Of a stretch of DNA of 64,000 nt, positions 34,397-46,440 are shown one piece after another. The stretch is taken from positions 273,773 through 337,772 of the forward strand of contig JBHGNT010000030.1 in assembly GCA_043228905.1 (NCBI GenBank). The letters are read 5' to 3'. The position numbers and the translations under genes are program-made. Below the pieces are notes generated by a model, which was not told the origin of the DNA, searched no databases, and worked only from the letters and a program-made list of their open reading frames with translations. This DNA comes from Azolla caroliniana. Lineage: Eukaryota; Polypodiophyta. The stretch's first letter is position 1, and the number at the start of each line of letters is the position of its first letter.

Positions 34397-37300
34397 ATCA
34401 TTTGTCGTTAAGCCATTTACAGGAGACAAAAAGGAAAGAACCGAAGAAGCAATCTGCACATGGCTGGGACGATGGGAGTCTCATTTTGAGCTCTATCCCA
34501 CGCCAGATAGTACGAAGATTGCATATGTCGGTCGAGAACTCGGGGGTAAGGCCGCCGCCTGGTGGCGTGGCCTCCGTACTATGGGGAAATTGCCCGATAC
34601 CTGGACAGATTTTGTCACGGTTTTTAAGGGCCAATTTCTGCAACCTCCCTCTCGAACCGAGGCAGCACAAGCTTTAATGAACCTCTCTAGCAGGAAATTT
34701 TCCTCGCTAGAAGACTATGTTCACCATGCTAGAACCCAAATCCAAAAATCGGGTCTAGAAGGGGACAATTGGTTGATAGCTTGTTTTGTCAATGGCATCC
34801 CCAATTCGGACTATCACTGGATAGTGCACGATAAGGATCCAAAATCCTTCGAAGAGGCCGTTGAAATAGTTCTTCGCTATCAACGCACTTCGAAGAAGGA
34901 CCATAACAAACACAACGAAGCGCCCGGGACTAAGCAGTCGCAATTTGTTGGGAAACGCAAGACACCCAACGAATTCCTGGATCGCGATTGTAAGCGACAA
35001 CATCCTTTTTGTGTATTCTGCAAAAAGAAGGGTCATACAAAAGATCAATGTCGAAAGCTCCAACGGAAAGAGCACGACAACAAAGCTAAAGCTGCAGACC
35101 ATAAAGGTCAGATTCCTAATGTCCTTCAGGTCTATACACATCATTTAAGTAATTGTCAATGTCCTTTCCCTCACTATATATTGGGTCCCAATGATTTACT
35201 ACGTGCAAACGGGTATATCAATGGATCTCCCGTACAGTTTTTATTTGATTCGGGAAGCTCACACAATTTTGTGAATGATCGTTTGGTTCAGATATGGGGA
35301 ATCCAACCCACCGTAAGTGATCACACCTACACGGTGCACTTGGCTGATGGAAGAGTACAATACATCAACGGGGCGATTCATTCATTAGGAATTTCTATTG
35401 ATACTTATATAGAGGAAGTAGACTTCCATGTAATGAATCTTTGTACCACCGATGTAATACTGGGTTATCCCTGGTTTTATAATAAAAACTCTTCTTTATT
35501 TATTGATTGGGTTCGTCATTCCATTTCTTTTGTACTGAACGATTGTACGCATTTTATTCAATGTGTAAAAAAACAATCCCTCTCGATTGTTTCCTCGTGT
35601 CCATCAATATCCGAGTTGTCTTGTTCTACGTTATATTATTGTGTACTTGATCCGGACATTCACGTTTACAATATCGATAATGTCCCGATTCAATTAACAT
35701 ATTTTGAACAACAACAACTTGATGAAATCTTAAATGATTTTCATGATGTTTTTCCAAGTGAACTACCTGATGGGTTACCTCCTAAACGTAATATAGACCA
35801 TCGTATAGATATTGTACCTGGTGTTGCACCAATAAGTATACCTCCGTATCGCTTAAGTCGATCCGAAGAAGATGAGGTATCTAAGCAACTCAAGGATTAT
35901 TTACGAATGGGTTATATACGTTATAGTAAATCTCCATGGGGTGCACCAGTTCTCTTGGTTAAAAAGAAAGAGGGCACATGGCGTATGTGTATTAATTACC
36001 GACGCTTGAATAAAGTGACGATCAAGAATTCGTATCCATTGCCCCGGGCTGACGATCTAATTGACCGTCTCCAGGGAGCTCGATATTTTACGAAACTTGA
36101 TCTCCATACTGGCTACCATCAAATACGAATAAGTGAGGACAATGTTCCTAAAACGGCATTTCGTACGCGCTATGGCCATTACGAGTTTTTGGTTATGCCT
36201 TTTGGTTTGACCAATGCTTCGGCTACTTTTCAACAAGAAATGAATGACATTTTCCGAGAACAACTTGGAAAATTTGTCGTTATTTTCTTGGATGATATTT
36301 TAGTTTATAGCCGTACATTACAAGAACATGCTAGACATGTCCGCTTTGTTTTACAAACATTGCGTGACAAACAGTTTTATGCGAAGATCTCAAAATGTGA
36401 GTTCTTCAAGAAATCAATTACTTATCTAGGACATCTCATAACCGAACGAGGAGTTGAAATTGATCCTTCTCGCATTGAGAAAATCAAGCTTTGGCCCACT
36501 CTTCGGAATATTCGAGAAGTTCGATCATTCCTTGGTTTTGTGGGGTTTTTGCGAAAGTCTCTTCGTAATTACTCCCAATTGACGACGCCGTTTACTGATC
36601 TTTTAAAAGGTCAAACGCGTAAGTCTACAAAACCTATTGTGTGGAATGCTACACTAGACCTTGCCTTTAAGGAACTCAAGGACCTGGTTCGCAAGGCTCC
36701 TTCACTTCTTTTACCCGATCCTTCAAAACCTTTTGAGGTTGAAACCGATGCAAGCGATTATGCTATAGGTGCTGTCTTGTATCAAGATGGTAAACCAATA
36801 GCATTCGAGAGTAAGAAACTTGATTCTGCTCAATGTCGCTATACCGTTCAAGAAAAGGAATTATTTGCAGTTATACATGCGCTCAAAACATGGCGCCATT
36901 ATCTTTATGGAAATCACTTTGTGGTAACTACGGACCACGAGTCCTTGAAATATTTTTGTGACCAACAAGACCTGAAAGGTCGTAAGGCACGATGGGCTGA
37001 TCTCATCCAGGACTTTGATTTTTCCATACGATATCGTAAAGGTTCCATGAACACTGTCGTTGATGCACTAAGTCGCATCCGTGAAGTTAACATGCTTAGC
37101 TTCACTGCAATATCATCAGATCTTTATGATCACCTTCGAGGAAAGTATCCTGATGACAGTTATTTCGCAAAATATTGGGCAAGAGTTGAGTCTGGAACAG
37201 ACACCACCACATCCTCGAAGGAATACTTCCACATTGCTAACGGTTTGCTCTACCGTAATGGGAAGGTTTGTGTTCCAGATTTACCCGAGGTCAAAAAGAG

Positions 37301-38606
37301 GATTCTTTTTGAATGCCATGATGCACCCTCAGCAGGGCACCCTGGAATACATCGTACACTCGTTCTCATCTCCACTCAATTTTATTGGCCTAAGATGCGT
37401 CCTGACATACATAGCTATGTGACTAAATGTCACCAGTGCCAGGTTAACAAAGCCGAGCGACTTAAAGCCGCAGGACTTTTACATCCCTTGGACATTCCCA
37501 ATAATAAGTGGGAAAGTATATCCATGGATTTTATTGTTAGCCTTCCTCGCACCCAAAAAGGTCACGATGCCATCTGGGTTGTCGTTGATCGACTAACTAA
37601 AATGGCCAGATTTATTGCTACTAAAACCACGGTAACAGCTCCTGAATTGGCTTACCAATTCGTTGACGAATTGTTTCGTTTTTATGGGTTACCGATGGAT
37701 ATCGTGAGTGATCGAGATCCAAAGTTTACTAGTGACTTCTGGACACAAGTCTTTAAGAAGTTAGAAACTACGTTGAGCATGAGCTCCACGGATCATCCTC
37801 AATCCGATGGACAGACAGAACGAGTAAATCAAATTATTGAGGACATGCTTCGAGCATACGTTGGTGCAAAACCAACAAAATGGGAACGTTATCTCCCAAT
37901 TTTGGAGTTTGCTTATAACAGCTCCAAGCATACGTCGACGGGATATAGTCCTTTTATGTTGATGTATGGTTTTCAGCCACGAGCCCCGATTGATGTTAAT
38001 ATACATCATGATGAGTTGCAAAGTACGCAAAACTTTCTTCGGGATATGCAAGATATGTTGCATATTGCACGAGATAATATAAAAACAGCTCAAGATAGAG
38101 CGCGTTTTTATGCCGATCATCATAGGCAACCTCGTGTATTCAACCTTGGACAGAAGGTATTTTTACGTGTACCTCACAATTCTAAGACATTGTCTACGGG
38201 TAAGTGCGCTAAGTTAGCCCCACGGTTTTGTGGACCTTTTACAGTCCTCAAACGCATTGGGTCATCAGCCTATCGTCTCGCTCTTCCCAATGGTGTCGGA
38301 ATTCATCCAGTCTTTCATGTGAGTCGTCTAAAAGAACTTCTAGGTTCTGGCGACAATACAGTTACGACTGAAACTCTGGTTACTTCTGAAGAATTATCTT
38401 CTAAACCACATGTGCCAGAAAGAATTCTCGATGTTAAAACAAAAAAATTACGTACTAAAGAAATCCGAGAATTCAAAATAAAATGGATGGATAAATCAAT
38501 AAAAGATGTCACATGGGAACGCGAAAATACACTTAGAACTAACTTCCCTAACTTTCCATTGCAAGAGTGCAATGTTTTAAAGAGGGGGAGTATGTTACGG
38601 GCATGA
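34397..38606 (+). CDS. N4 Gypsy gag-pol polyprotein with C-terminal chromodomain-like region
   Basis: About 1,400 codons without a stop. Gag ([13 protein letters not shown], then [18 protein letters not shown]), zinc knuckle [14 protein letters not shown], protease [15 protein letters not shown] ([20 protein letters not shown], then FLDDILVYS), RNase H ([20 protein letters not shown]), integrase with HHCC finger ([15 protein letters not shown]) and catalytic region ([35 protein letters not shown]), then GPF and [14 protein letters not shown], and a chromodomain-like tail ([20 protein letters not shown]). Order PR-RT-RH-IN defines Gypsy. The true frame begins at 34397; upstream codons are N5 LTR. 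The stop lies 14 bases inside the 3' LTR. The enzyme part looks intact. Confidence 0.92.
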
Positions 38607-39046
38607 CCATATAATATCCCGTGGTAAGAATTTACTGTAGTATTCTATACACGTGGATAAGTGTGAGGGTTAAATGAGAGTGTAAAGAAGGGGAGGATTA
38701 CTTTTAATCCTCGGGATTGAGACAACCCATTAGGTCAAGTGTGAACTTGCCTGGGGGCCTTGGGTATCGCTATAAATAAGAGGCCTAGCTACCCTCATTT
38801 GAGCATCTTTTGACTACATCGAGACTCTGCTCATGTGGTGGGTCAACTCTCGTAGCGAGCGCGCCAGCACCAGGTACGACTCGACGCCACGGCGGTGGTA
38901 TGGGACGCCGATCGAGGCTCGAGTCCGTCTCGATCCCTTCGCTCGGGGGTGGTCGGGTGGATCGGCACCCTTCTTTCTCTTTCTCCTTTCTATCTTTCAT
39001 TCTTTATCCTTATCTTATGCTTACTTTAGTACCTAGATCTATAATA
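38593..39046 (+). repeat. N4 3' LTR (454 bp)
   Basis: TGTTACGGG...CTATAATA followed by GTACC. Same length as the 5' LTR. Confidence 0.9.
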
Positions 39047-39051
39047 GTACC

Positions 39052-40236
39052 GGAAGTTCGACTCCTTCATGACCGATCAAGGGTACCACAAGACGCAGGC
39101 AGATCACTGCGTGTTTGTGAAGAAGTTCGAAGGAGGAGACTTCCTGATACTCCTTCTGTACGTGGATGACATGTTGATCGTCGGACGGGACCAAGTCAAA
39201 ATACAAATGCTGAAGAAGGCTCTCAACCGGACCTTCTCAATGAAAGACTTGAGTCCGGCAAGGCAGATGCTGGGGATGCACATCATCCGGAACCGGTCAG
39301 CGAAGCAACTATGGTTGTCACAGGAGAAGTACGTGACAAAGGTGCTTCACCGGTTCAACATGTCAGATGCGAAACCGGTCGGATCGACACTTCCGGCAAA
39401 CTACAAGCTATCTGGTAAGCAAAGCCCGAAGACGAAAGCAGAGAAGACGGATATGATGAAGATTCCATATGCCTCTGCCGTCGGGAGCTTGATGTACGCT
39501 ATGGTGTGTACCCGACCGGATATAGGATACGCAATCGGAGTGGTGAGCCGGTTTATGAGCAATCCTGGCAAGGAGCACTGGAACGCGGTCAAATGGATAC
39601 TCCGGTATTTGAAGGGCACTTCAAATATGTGTCTCCGATTCGGCTCCAGAAAACCTCAACTTGACGGTTTCACCGATTCGGACATGTCGGCTGATGTGGA
39701 TACCAACCGGTTTATGAGCAATCCTGGCAAGGAGCACTGGAACGCGGTCAAATGGATACTCCGGTATTTGAAGGGCACTTCAAATATGTGTCTCCGATTC
39801 GGCTCCGGAAAACCTCAACTTGACGGTTTCACCGATTCGGACATGTCGGCTGATGTGGATACCAACCGGTTTATGAGCAATCCTGGCAAGGAGCACTGGA
39901 ACGCAGTCAAATGGATACTCCGGTATTTGAAGGGCACTTCAAATATGTGTCTCCGATTCGGCTCCGGAAAACCTCAACTTGACGGTTTCACCGATTTGGA
40001 CATGTCGGCTGATCCGGATATGTAATGACATATGCAGGGGGGGTTGTTTCGTGGCAGTCGAGGCTGCAGAAGACGGTTGCTTTGTCAACCACAGAGGCGG
40101 AGTACATGGCGGTTGTGGAAGCCGGCAAGGAAATATTATGGATGAAGGACTTCATCGGAGAGCTCGGTATCCGGCAAGATGAATACCGACTCTATTGCGA
40201 CAGTCAAAGTGCCATCCACCTTGCTAAGAATGCGAC
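39052..40236 (+). pseudogene. N3 Copia pol, second part, with 159-bp triplication
   Basis: Continues RT from YRKFDSF through LLYVDDMLIVGRDQ and into RNase H. A 53-residue segment (RFMSNPGKEHWNAVKWILRY onwards) occurs three times in frame: 39552-39710, 39711-39869 and 39870-40015. A small deletion after DMSAD (near 40013) then shifts the frame, and RNase H resumes as MTYAGG to DSQSAIHLAKNA. At 40236 the sequence jumps into the middle of the LTR repeats, so the end of RNase H, the polypurine tract and the LTR start are deleted. Confidence 0.85.
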
Positions 40237-40733
40237 AGACCCGGTGAAGACCAGATGAGGAGTACCCGGCTTCGGAGAGCCGGATGGTACAGACCCGATG
40301 AAGACCGGATGAGGAGTACCCGGCTTCGGAGAGCCGGATGGTATAGACCCGGTGAAGACCGGATGAGGAGTACCCGGCTACGGAGAGCCGGATGATACAG
40401 ACCCGATGAAGGCCGGATGAGGAGTACCCGGCTACGGGGAGCCGGATGATACAGACCCGGTGAAGACCGGATGAGGAGTACCCGACTACGGAGAGCCGGA
40501 TGATACAGACCCGGTGAAGACCGGATGAGGAGTACCCGGCTACGAAGAGCCGGATGGTGCAGACCCGGTATGAACCGGATGAAGAGACATATTCGTAAAT
40601 ATGTTTTCTGAGAGTTCATCGAGGCTATATTTGTAAATAGCCGAAAAGTCCTCTTAGTATAAATATGACTTAGGGCAAACTTTTAGTGGTTGTTGTCATT
40701 TTCTGTTTTGCACGAGATTAGTGTGCGTAACTG

Positions 40734-40765
<32 letters not shown>

Positions 40766-41035
40766 TCGTTGCCTCTGTTGTAACCGCCGCCTGTGGCGAA
40801 GATCTGTGAGCACGAGGTCGTTGCCTCAGTGAACTCACTGTTGTACATTCTTACATAGTGACAGTTTGCAGCCTGTGGGCTGCCGTGGTTTTTCCCCTAG
40901 TTTGGGGTTTTCCACGTAAACCTCCTGTGTATCTTCCTCCTCTTTGTGTTGTGTTTTATTTCCCGTTTTTCTGTGTATCATTCTAAGTTCGGTTGTGGCC
41001 GAGCGTTGTGCATAAGGAACGTTGGGTTCCCGTCA
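40237..41035 (+). repeat. N3 3' LTR, left end deleted
   Basis: Begins inside the 54-bp repeats (about six units, 40237-40560) and ends TTCCCGTCA, followed by AGTAG. TATAAATATGAC at about 40660, and (GA)n at 40736-40763. Confidence 0.85.
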
Positions 41036-41040
41036 AGTAG

Positions 41041-41472
41041 TGCTAGTACCTCATTGGCGAGAGGTACCTACAATGATGTTGCCTGGTGGATCAGCCCCTG
41101 GAAGGCATTCATGTGCTCCGCCATGCTGGAGCCATCTAGTTACCGGAGTCTTACTAGTTTCCGGAATACCGAAACCTGATTAACAGCATTTTTGTTTTGA
41201 AACATAATGTTGATCTTCTCCCAGAGCTCATGAGCCTTGCTCTCTTCATTGAAGTTGTTGTACATGCTCATGTTGATGAAGCACCGTATGTACGCCGTTG
41301 TCTTCATGTGCATCACCTCCCATATCGCGGCGTCGATTTTGTCCGATCTCTTGTCCCCGAACTGAACCAGTAGCCAGAGGTCTTTAACCACGAGCATGTC
41401 CCTCATCTTCGACTTCCACATTGAATAGTTGGAGCCGGTGAGCTTGAACATGCCTCCCAACGAATCGTCCAT
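41041..41472 (-). pseudogene. N2 Copia gag N-terminus
   Basis: Minus-strand ATG at 41472 (MDDSLGGMFKLTGSNYSMWK), through ENKNAVNQVSVFRKLVRLR, to EVLALL at the N3 insertion. The primer-binding site complement GCTCTGATACCA lies at 41488-41499. Confidence 0.85.
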
Positions 41473-41501
41473 TTTTTGTGTCGTTTTGCTCTGATACCAC
41501 T

Positions 41502-42296
41502 TGACGGGAACTACAATGCTCCTTATGCGCAACGCTCAGCCACAACCGAGCTTAGAACCATACACAGAAAATGGGAAATAAAGAATGCACGACACGAAGA
41601 AGAGAAGAGTACACAGGGTGTTTACGTGGAAAACTCAAACTAAGGGAAAAAAACCACGACAGCCCACAGGCTGCAAACTATCACTATGTTAGAATGTACA
41701 ACAGTGAGTTCACGGAGGCAACGACCTCGTGCTCACGATCTTCGCCACATGCGGCGGTTACAACTGAGGCAACGACCTCTTCCTCTCTCTCACTCTCTCT
41801 GTACACAGTTACGCGCTCTGATCTCGCGCAGACAAGAATAACAACGACCTCATCAAAAGGTTTGCCCTAAGTCATATTTATACTAATATGACTTTTCGGC
41901 TATTTACAAATACAGCCATGATGGACTCTCAGAAAACATATTTACGAATATGTCTCTTCATCCGGTGAGCACTCCTCACCGGGTCTGCACCATCCGGCTC
42001 TCCGTAGTCGGGTACTCCTCATCCGGTTCTCACCGAGTCTGCACCATCCGGCTCTCCGTAGCCGGGTACTCCTCATCCGGTTCTCACCGGGTCTGCACCA
42101 TCCGGCTCTCCGTAGCCGGGTACTCCTCATCCGGTTCTCACCGAGTCTGCACCATCCGGCTCTCCGTAGCCGGGTACTCCTCATCCGGTTCTCACCGGGT
42201 CTGCACCATCCGGCTCTCCGTAGCCGAGTACTCGTCATACGGTTTCTTCAGCACTGTTCTTCTCTCTTCCCATCCGGAGGAACCTATCTCCCAACA
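41502..42296 (-). repeat. N2 5' LTR (795 bp)
   Basis: Plus-strand ends are TGACGGGAAC and CTCCCAACA. About five 54-bp units at 41968-42245. It matches the 3' LTR at 18462-19222. Confidence 0.88.
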
Positions 42297-42582
42297 TTTA
42301 TCCCTAGAGAAGGTGAGGTCAAGCTTGTTGAACGAGGAAGCTCGTCAGAAGGCTAAAGAGGCAATTTCCGCCCCGAAGGCCTTAGTCACAGAAGGTGATA
42401 TGAATCGGGGAAGAGGCTGGAATAGAAGTCCCCAAAACCGAGAAAAGTCGGGGATGAGGTTGAAGTCAAGGGGAAGGCCCACATGCTTATACTGTGGGAA
42501 GCCGGGGCACTTCCAAAAGAATTGCCAACACTTTCGAAAGGAGAAATGGGGAGATGTCGGTACAAATCCAAAGAAAAAATTG
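42297..42582 (+). pseudogene. N1 Copia gag, second part
   Basis: Continues from 18461 as LSLEKVRSSLLNEEARQKAK, with the zinc knuckle [14 protein letters not shown] at about 42483-42524. It is interrupted after NPKKKL by an LTR-like insertion. Confidence 0.8.
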
Positions 42583-43250
42583 GTGTTGTAGTGTACTTTG
42601 AACCTTGTACCTCCATGTTACTACTTTCAAGCCTTACCATTGTACCCGATTGACTAAGTATAAAGAAATAAGAGAAAATACTAAAATAATTATGTTACAT
42701 GCATAGGGCAAGATTTGAACCTTGTACCTCCATGTTACTACTTTCAAGCCTTACCATTGTACTAGCACATTATGAGTTTTAAAGTTACAGTAAATTTTAC
42801 CCCATGTAAATATTCTAGATAAGCATGCTAGAAAAAGTTATTCATGCATACACACTTGAGTTAAAAGAAAAGCATGATAGGAAAAGTTAATCATGGACAT
42901 GTAGTGTGCATGCACACTAGAGTTAGAAAAGGCATAATGCTTGAATGTGGTAAACTTAGTCTCTCCCATCACTATATAAGGGTGGGGAGCAAATTGTAAT
43001 GGGGGTTGATTCTTGGGTTTTTTATTACGATCTAAATATTGATTAATATAATACTTGTAGGATTCACAAATTTTGATCTCTTTTCTCAATTTACTCTAAA
43101 CTATTTCATTTACTAAGTCTATGATTTTAAATATGAAGTTAAACTAATTCACTATATTCGTGGGATTCACGAATTTCTATCTTTTTCTTCAATCTATTCA
43201 TATTATTATCTTCCTTAGAATTCTCCTCCTCATAGTCTAAAACCCCAACG
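42583..43250 (+). mobile_element. AT-rich solo LTR-like insertion in N1
   Basis: This segment splits the N1 frame between NPKKKL and the later KGTTAIATSEEE. It begins near TGTTGTAGTG, has a TATATAAGGGTGGGG promoter-like box at 42972-42986, and ends near CTAAAACCCCAAC. A 47-bp direct repeat (TGAACCTTGTACCTCCATGT...) occurs at 42599 and 42717. No clean target duplication was found, so the boundaries are approximate. Confidence 0.45.
42590..42775 (-). repeat. Two tRNA-like segments at the start of the AT-rich LTR
   Basis: On the minus strand, TACAATGGTAAGGCTTG then GGTTCAAATCTTGCCC (42708-42770) resemble A and B boxes. A second copy with GGTTCAAAGTAC lies at 42592-42650. Confidence 0.4.
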
Positions 43251-43254
43251 GTTC

Positions 43255-46200
43255 TCACCCGACTCACGCAACGATCTGGCATCGAAAGGCACGACGGCAA
43301 TCGCGACAAGTGAAGAGGAATTTTTGCTCATCAATGAGCAAAGCGAACTAAATCTTGTCGACGATGAATCGACATGGGTGGTTGATTTGGGTGTGTCGTT
43401 TCATCTACCCCCGACCGAAAGTGCTTCTCATCATACAAGGCCAGAGACCACGGTCTTGTAAAGATGGGAAATGAAGGAGCATGTCGAATTGTTGGCATAG
43501 GTGATGTGTGTCTGGTGACATCGACTGGATGCATACTAGTGTTGAAGGATGTTCGACATATTCCAGAAGTCCGATTGAATCTAATAACAATCGGTCAACT
43601 GGATGATGAAGGCTACACAGGTAGCATCCGGAATGGTGTCATGAAGTTCTGCAAAGGGAGCCTGATTGTGGCTCGAGTATGTAAAACCAACATGTTGTAT
43701 CTTATGCATGCTCAAATATGTCGGGAAGAAGCGAATGTGGCAGCTGACACTATCTGTGGGATGTGGCACAACCTCTTGTGCCACATGAGCAAGAAGGGGA
43801 TGCGGAGACTTGCCAATGATGACCTCATTCTGGAGGTGAAGAACGTGCAACTCGAGAAGTGCACTGATTGCTTGGCTGGCAAGTAGAATAGAACCACCTT
43901 CCGAACTAGGGCCCCTACAAGGAAGAGAATGTTGTTGAAACTCGTGCATACCGACGTATGCTACTTAGATACTAAGTCGAATGCCATCTCACAATACTTT
44001 GTGACCTTCATTGATGATTGTAGTCGGAAGTTGTGAGCTTTCATCCTGAAGACCAAGGACCAAGTATTGTCGGTCTTCAAAGAGTTCCAAGTGAGAGTCG
44101 AACGAGAAACCGACTGACAACTTAAAGCATTCTGAGCAGATAACAATGAAGAATACCAAGGATAGGTCGAACAATATTGTCGGTCGAAGGGAATTCGACT
44201 CGTGTATATCATGCCAAAAACACCAGAACTAAACGGGCTAGTCGAGAGAATGAACCAGACCATTATGGAGAGGGTCCGAAGTATGTTAGCACACACCAAG
44301 TTGTCCAAGACATTCTGGGTTGAAGCACTGATGACAATAGTGTACTTGATAAATAGATCACCCTCAGCACCCTTTGACGGAGATGTTCCACAGAGAGTGT
44401 GGACCATCAAAGACGTGTCATACCGACATCTGAAGGTGTTTGATTGTCTTGCTTATGTGCATGTGGCTAAGGATCAAAGGGCAAAACTAGATCCGAAATC
44501 TCGGCCATGCATATTTCTGGGATTCAACGACGACGAATTTGGCTACCGACTATGGGACTTAGTCGACAATAAGGTCATTCAGAGCCGAGACATAGTCTTC
44601 ATGGAGGAGAAGACTATTGTCAACTGGGAGAAGGAGAAGTCAGATACATCTTCCCGAACATTTGGAAGTCAAAAGCCGACTAAAGAACATGAAGATCCTA
44701 GCAAGCCGGTTGAGGAAAACAAAGGAAGACGATACCCTCTGAGAGAGAGACGTGCCCCCCCAAAGTTTTCCAGATAAAGAATATGTGCTTCTAACCGATG
44801 AGGGGGATTCGGAAAACTTTGAGGAAGCAAAGAGGGACACCCACAACAGAGAGTGGTTGAGTGCTATGCAGGACGAGATGGATTCATTGCATGAGAACCA
44901 CACATACGAGGTGACGGAGCTACCGAAAGGAAAGAGAGCACTCCGAAACAAGTGGATGTATAAACTAAAACAGAGAGATGGTGGAAATCCACCCAGATAC
45001 AAAGCACAAATTGTCATAAATGGCTTTCAACAGAAGAAGGGTGTCTATTTCGACGAAATATTTGCCCCGGTAGTGAAGATGACATTCATCCAAACGGTGT
45101 TGAGCATAGCGACCAACATAGACCTTGAAGTCGAACAGTTGGATGTCAAGACAACTTTCCTGCATGTAGACCTTGAAGAGGAAATCTATATTATGCAGCA
45201 ACCAGAAGTATTCATCAAGAAAGGAAAGGGCCACCTGGTATGCCTGTTGATGAAGAGTTTGTACGGACTGAACAGGCTCCCCAACAATGGTACCAGAACT
45301 TCGAATCCTTCATGGTCGACAAAGGGTACCACAAAACGCAAGCCAACCATTGCATGTTTGTGAAGAAGTTCAACGGAGGAGACTTCCTAATCCTCTTGTT
45401 GTACGTGGACGACATGTTGATTGTCGGACGAGACCGTATGAAGATCGGAATGTTGAAGAACACCTTGAGCAGGTCATTCTCAGTGAAAGATATGGGTCCG
45501 GCAAGACAAATCTTGGGGATGCACATTACCGAGGACTAGACAAAGAAGTTATTATGGCTGTCACAAGAAAAATACGTTACGAAAGTGCTCCAAAGATTCG
45601 ACATGGAAAGCATGAAACCGGTCTGTTCAACACTCTCGACAAACAGTAAGCTATCAAACACATAAAGTCTGAAGACGAAGATAGAGAAAGCTGAGATGAC
45701 GAAGGTGCCCTATGCCTCAACAGTCGGAAGCCTAATGTACGCAATAATTTGCACCAAGCTGGACATTGGATATGCAGTCAGAGTCGTTCGCCGATTCGTG
45801 AGCAATCCTGGCAAAGAACATTTGGCAACAGTCAAGTGGATACTCCAAAACATGTGCTTCTGATTTGGTTCAGGTAAACCCCTTATTGGAAGGTTTTACC
45901 GACTCGGACGTGTCAATTGATGTAGATACCAGCCGGTCCACGTTCGGGTATATAATGACTTATGTAGGGGGGAGCCATCTCATGGCAGTCGAGGCTGCAG
46001 AAGGCCGCGGCGCTATCGACCACGAAAGATGAGAATATGGCAGTTGTAGAAGCCGGCAAGGAGATAATCTGGATGAAGGAGTTTATCAAAGAGTTGAGAG
46101 TTCGGCAAGATGAATTCAGACTCTACTGCAACACCCAAAGTGCCATCCATCTTTGCAAAGAATGTGACCTACCATTTAAGGACCAAGCACATCCAAAGCG

Positions 46201-46372
46201 GATATCATTGGCTACAAGAACAAGTAGAAGAAAATGAGTTTGCTTTGATGAAGATCCATACAGCAGAGAATGGATCCGACATGCTGACGAAGGTGTTGTC
46301 GGCAAAGAGGCATGATGCATGTCGGAGTCGAGTCGGACTGATGAAGTCCCAGTCCGGAGTGAAGGGGGAGTT
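43255..46372 (+). pseudogene. N1 Copia pol
   Basis: Protease region degraded (TWVVDLGVSFHLPP in place of [11 protein letters not shown]), pre-integrase (GMWHNLLCHMSKKG), integrase (FIDDCSRKL, then ELNGLVERMNQT), RT ([17 protein letters not shown], then LLYVDDMLIVGRDR near 45393) and RNase H (SGYHWLQEQVEENE). Many stops and several frameshifts, for example near 43885, 44036, 44118 and 45287. It ends with GTGAAGGGGGAGTT and the LTR start. As the outermost member it is the most decayed, which fits the nesting order. Confidence 0.85.
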
Positions 46373-46440
46373 TGTTGAGAAATAGGTCCCTCACAGGATG
46401 GGTGTAGCTCCGGATAAGAGAGAGGAAGCAGATGCCAGAG
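46373..46440 (+). repeat. N1 3' LTR start, truncated
   Basis: TGTTGAGAAATAGGTCCCTC resembles the TGTTGGGAGACAGGTCCCTC start of the related LTRs. Similarity fades within about 70 bp, and the rest of the LTR is missing. Confidence 0.6.

Larger units (their letters stand above)
26654..39051 (+). mobile_element. N4 Gypsy element (plus), TSD GTACC
   Basis: Flanked by GTACC at 26654-26658 and 39047-39051; removal restores the Copia RT sequence RQWYRKFDSF. LTRs are 26659-27112 and 38593-39046, both 454 bp. By eye they differ at three sites, all C/T or G/A transitions, so the insertion is recent. Without N5 the element is about 7.0 kb. Confidence 0.9.
22859..41040 (+). mobile_element. N3 Copia element (plus), TSD AGTAG
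   Basis: Flanked by AGTAG at 22859-22863 and 41036-41040; its removal rejoins the N2 gag (minus) at ...EVLALL. It has a 5' LTR at 22864-23679, gag-pol at 23709-26653 and 39052-40236, and a truncated 3' LTR at 40237-41035. It is split by the Gypsy element N4 in RT. Confidence 0.85.
18457..42301 (-). mobile_element. N2 Copia element (minus), TSD TTTAT
   Basis: Flanked by TTTAT at 18457-18461 and 42297-42301. Removing 18462-42296 joins the N1 gag as ...KHLSLEKVRSSLL. The element has a 3' LTR at 18462-19222, pol and gag at 19233-22833, a second gag piece at 41041-41472 and a 5' LTR at 41502-42296. It is itself split by N3 at AGTAG. Confidence 0.85.
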
